Below, piece by piece: positions 12,720-14,692 of a stretch of DNA of 14,692 nucleotides. Below the pieces are notes generated by a model. That model made no database searches, was not told where the DNA came from, and saw only the letters and a list, made by a program, of their open reading frames with translations. The translations under genes and the position numbers were made by a program. The stretch's first letter is position 1, and the number at the start of each line of letters is the position of its first letter. The DNA comes from an uncultured Peptococcaceae bacterium (lineage in GTDB: Bacteria > Bacillota > Dehalobacteriia > UBA4068): the NCBI GenBank assembly GCA_947307285.1, contig CAMZIS010000010.1:1-14692 (forward strand), written 5' to 3'.

Positions 12720-14692
12720 TTATTTGTTCAAAACTGCTGCGCAGCGTGGGCATAAGCCGTCAGCGTTTATCTCCTCAGAATGGATCCAGCAGCGCAGGCA
12801 TTTCTGTCCGGGTGCAGGCCCAACTTCAACCTGTAAGCCGTCGACCTTTTCCGGCGGATTCAGTGTCGCCTTGGAGGTGATGAACAGCTTGGCCAGCTTA
12901 TCCTCCAGCGGCTTCAGCACCTGATATGCTTCTTCGTCGGGAGTAAGCGTAACGCTGGCGTCCAGAGAATGACCGATGGTCTTGGCCCGCCGCGCTTCTT
13001 CCAAAGCGGCTGAAACTTTATCGCGATAGAACAGGAATTTTTCGTAACGCTCTTCGATCGCGTCATCGGCAATAGCAGAATCGAATTTAGGCATATCCAG
13101 CAACTGCACCGATTCCGGGCTGCCGGAAGGCTTGGGCAGATATTTGTAGATTTCCTCTGTCGTGAAAGCAAGTATAGGCGTAAGCAGACGGGTCAAAGCG
13201 TCTGCGATGCGATACAGGACAGTCTGCACGCTGCGGCGGGCGGGTGAATCGGCCTTCTCGGAATAGAGCAGGTCCTTGTTGACATCCAGATAGAAAGCGG
13301 ACATATCCACCACGCAGAACTTATGGATGGAGTGGAAGACGATGTGGAACTCGTAATCCTCGTACGCCTGCAATACAGTAGCAATCAGCTTATTAAGCTT
13401 GATCATGGCCCACTTATCCAGATCGGACATCTCGGCAAAGGGGACGATATCTTTATCGATATCAAAATCGTAAAGATTACCCAGCAGATAGCGCATGGTA
13501 TTGCGCAGCTTACGGTAGGACTCGCCGGTCTGCTTGAAGATGTTCATGGAATTGGCGATATCGGAACGGTAGTCGGTAGAGCTGACCCACAGGCGCAGTA
13601 CGTCTGCGCCGTACTGCTTGATGATGTCCAACGGGCTGATGGTGTTGCCCAAGGATTTAGACTGCTTTCTCCCCTGCTCGTCTACGAGGAATCCATGAGT
13701 CAATACTGCCCGATACGGAGCGCAGCCGCGGATGGCAACAGCCTCGCAAAGGGAAGAATTGAACCAACCGCGATGCTGATCAGATCCTTCAAGGTAGAGA
13801 TCAGCAGGCCAGCTGAGCTCCGGCCAGCGCTCCTTATTCTCCAAAACAGAGAAATGAGAAGAACCGGAATCGAACCACACGTCCATGGTATCGGTTTCCT
13901 TGCGGAAATGGCGGCCGCCGCACTTGGGACATTTATAACCTTCGGGAAGCAGCTGCTCGGCTTCATATTTGAACCAGCACTGAGAGCCTTCTTTACGGTA
14001 GATTTCCTGCAGATGGGAAATGGTTTCGTCGTTGATGATATAATCGCCGCAATCTTCACAATGGAAAATCGGGATGGGGACGCCCCAAGCCCGCTGACGG
14101 GAAACGCACCAGTCGCCGCGGTCCTTGATCATATTGAAGATGCGCTCTCTGCCCCAGCTGGGGATCCACTTTACGCTGTCGATAGCTTCCAGCGCTTCCT
14201 TGCGGAAACCGTCTATGGAAGCGAACCACTGCTCCGTAGCCCGGAACAGGATGGGAGTATGGCAACGCCAGCAGGTAGGATACTGATGCCCGAACATAGC
14301 GAAATGTACCAAGGCGCCGCATTCATCTAAAGCTTTGCACACAGCTTTGTTGCCTTCGTCGGTTGTCAGACCTTCGAACTGGAAAGCTTCCTTGGTGAAA
14401 CGTCCCTGCCCGTCAACGGGGCACAGCACATCAAGACCGTACTTTTGGCCTACGATAAAGTCGTCTGCGCCATGACCGGGAGCAGTATGGACGCAGCCGG
14501 TACCGGCGTCCAGAGTGACATGCTCGCCCAGGATGATGACGGATTCCCGATCGATCAGCGGATGGGTGCAGGTGATGAATTCCAGCTCGGAACCGCGCCA
14601 ATGGTCAAGGATTTGATACTCGTCGGTGATCTCAGCTTCCTTGAGGAAGAAATCAATCATCTCGGTAGCTACCAGCCACTTTTCGCCGCGAA
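12720..14692 (-). CDS. ileS: Isoleucyl-tRNA synthetase (partial, 5' end outside window)
   Basis: The C-terminal 656 residues of a class I synthetase that charges tRNA-Ile. The frame is open to the window edge (RGEKWLVATE precedes the first visible Met), so the N-terminus and HIGH motif lie outside. Seen: end of the CP1 editing domain (TGCVHTAPGHGADDF), DWCVSRQRAWGVPIPIF, two CxxC pairs in CEDCGDY and CPKCGGRHF, TMDVWFDSGSSH, EGSDQHRGWFNSSL, the KMSKS-loop position at 13653-13667 that reads KQSKSLGN, the anticodon-binding helical domain, and a C-terminal zinc finger CLRCWIHSEE with CPRC near the end. The C-terminal zinc finger fits the usual bacterial type of IleS. Oddity: Gln replaces Met in the KMSKS signature. 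It heads the run that continues with lspA. Confidence 0.96.
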   Translation of the reverse strand, partial: RGEKWLVATEMIDFFLKEAEITDEYQILDHWRGSELEFITCTHPLIDRESVIILGEHVTLDAGTGCVHTAPGHGADDFIVGQKYGLDVLCPVDGQGRFTKEAFQFEGLTTDEGNKAVCKALDECGALVHFAMFGHQYPTCWRCHTPILFRATEQWFASIDGFRKEALEAIDSVKWIPSWGRERIFNMIKDRGDWCVSRQRAWGVPIPIFHCEDCGDYIINDETISHLQEIYRKEGSQCWFKYEAEQLLPEGYKCPKCGGRHFRKETDTMDVWFDSGSSHFSVLENKERWPELSWPADLYLEGSDQHRGWFNSSLCEAVAIRGCAPYRAVLTHGFLVDEQGRKQSKSLGNTISPLDIIKQYGADVLRLWVSSTDYRSDIANSMNIFKQTGESYRKLRNTMRYLLGNLYDFDIDKDIVPFAEMSDLDKWAMIKLNKLIATVLQAYEDYEFHIVFHSIHKFCVVDMSAFYLDVNKDLLYSEKADSPARRSVQTVLYRIADALTRLLTPILAFTTEEIYKYLPKPSGSPESVQLLDMPKFDSAIADDAIEERYEKFLFYRDKVSAALEEARRAKTIGHSLDASVTLTPDEEAYQVLKPLEDKLAKLFITSKATLNPPEKVDGLQVEVGPAPGQKCLRCWIHSEEINADGLCPRCAAVLNK

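Noticed and set aside
1..14692. Search for mobile elements, CRISPR arrays, tRNA or rRNA genes, toxin-antitoxin pairs and defence genes.
   Set aside because: All coding space is taken by recognisable housekeeping families and short gaps; no repeats, inverted termini or such gene pairs were seen.

Overview
The window is a gene-dense chromosomal segment of a bacterium. Every gene I can support lies on the minus strand, so transcription runs from high to low coordinates. The gene content (ireB, a DUF1292 gene, ruvX and mltG downstream of alaS; an AI-2E family permease upstream of alaS; a U32-family gene after mltG) is typical of Bacillota (Firmicutes). The moderate G+C and strong AGGAGG-type ribosome binding sites agree. 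Clostridia or Negativicutes look more likely than Bacilli, but the sequence alone does not settle the class.

Layout in transcription order. Region 1 (14692 to 8138): the 3' two thirds of ileS, then lspA, rluD, tcdA, rarA and mnmA. lspA/rluD, rluD/tcdA and tcdA/rarA each overlap by 4 bases (ATGA), and the run closes with a strong intrinsic terminator after mnmA. It combines isoleucyl-tRNA charging, lipoprotein signal-peptide cleavage, rRNA pseudouridylation, tRNA t6A cyclisation, replication-fork maintenance and tRNA 2-thiolation. Region 2 (8101 to 6345): a PRC-barrel protein, an unrecognised small basic protein with one hydrophobic segment, and an AI-2E family permease. Region 3 (6309 to 3222): alaS with an extended -10 promoter, then ireB and a GC-rich terminator. 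Region 4 (3215 to 1826): an aldo/keto reductase with a C-terminal two-cluster ferredoxin domain, followed by ruvX. Region 5 (1815 to 1422): a DUF1292 gene with its own consensus-like promoter and its own terminator. Region 6 (1420 to 1): a near-perfect promoter driving mltG and, by a 4-base overlap, a U32-family (TrhP-like) gene that runs off the window.

The order alaS-ireB-(insert)-ruvX-DUF1292-mltG-U32 matches a well known Bacillota cluster (B. subtilis alaS-yrzL-yrrK-yrzB-yrrL-yrrM-yrrN-yrrO). The difference here is the aldo/keto reductase between ireB and ruvX. The common theme is translation and tRNA modification (ileS, alaS, mnmA, tcdA, rluD, the U32 gene) mixed with envelope functions (lspA, mltG, permease).

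I found no mobile elements, CRISPR arrays, rRNA or tRNA genes, or prophage genes, and no gap over 300 bases without a gene. I see no convincing evidence of a new defence or other multi-gene system. The points most worth a second look are the reductase whose start codon directly follows a terminator with no ribosome binding site, a KQSKS signature in IleS, a shortened MnmA, and the unrecognised small protein near alaS.
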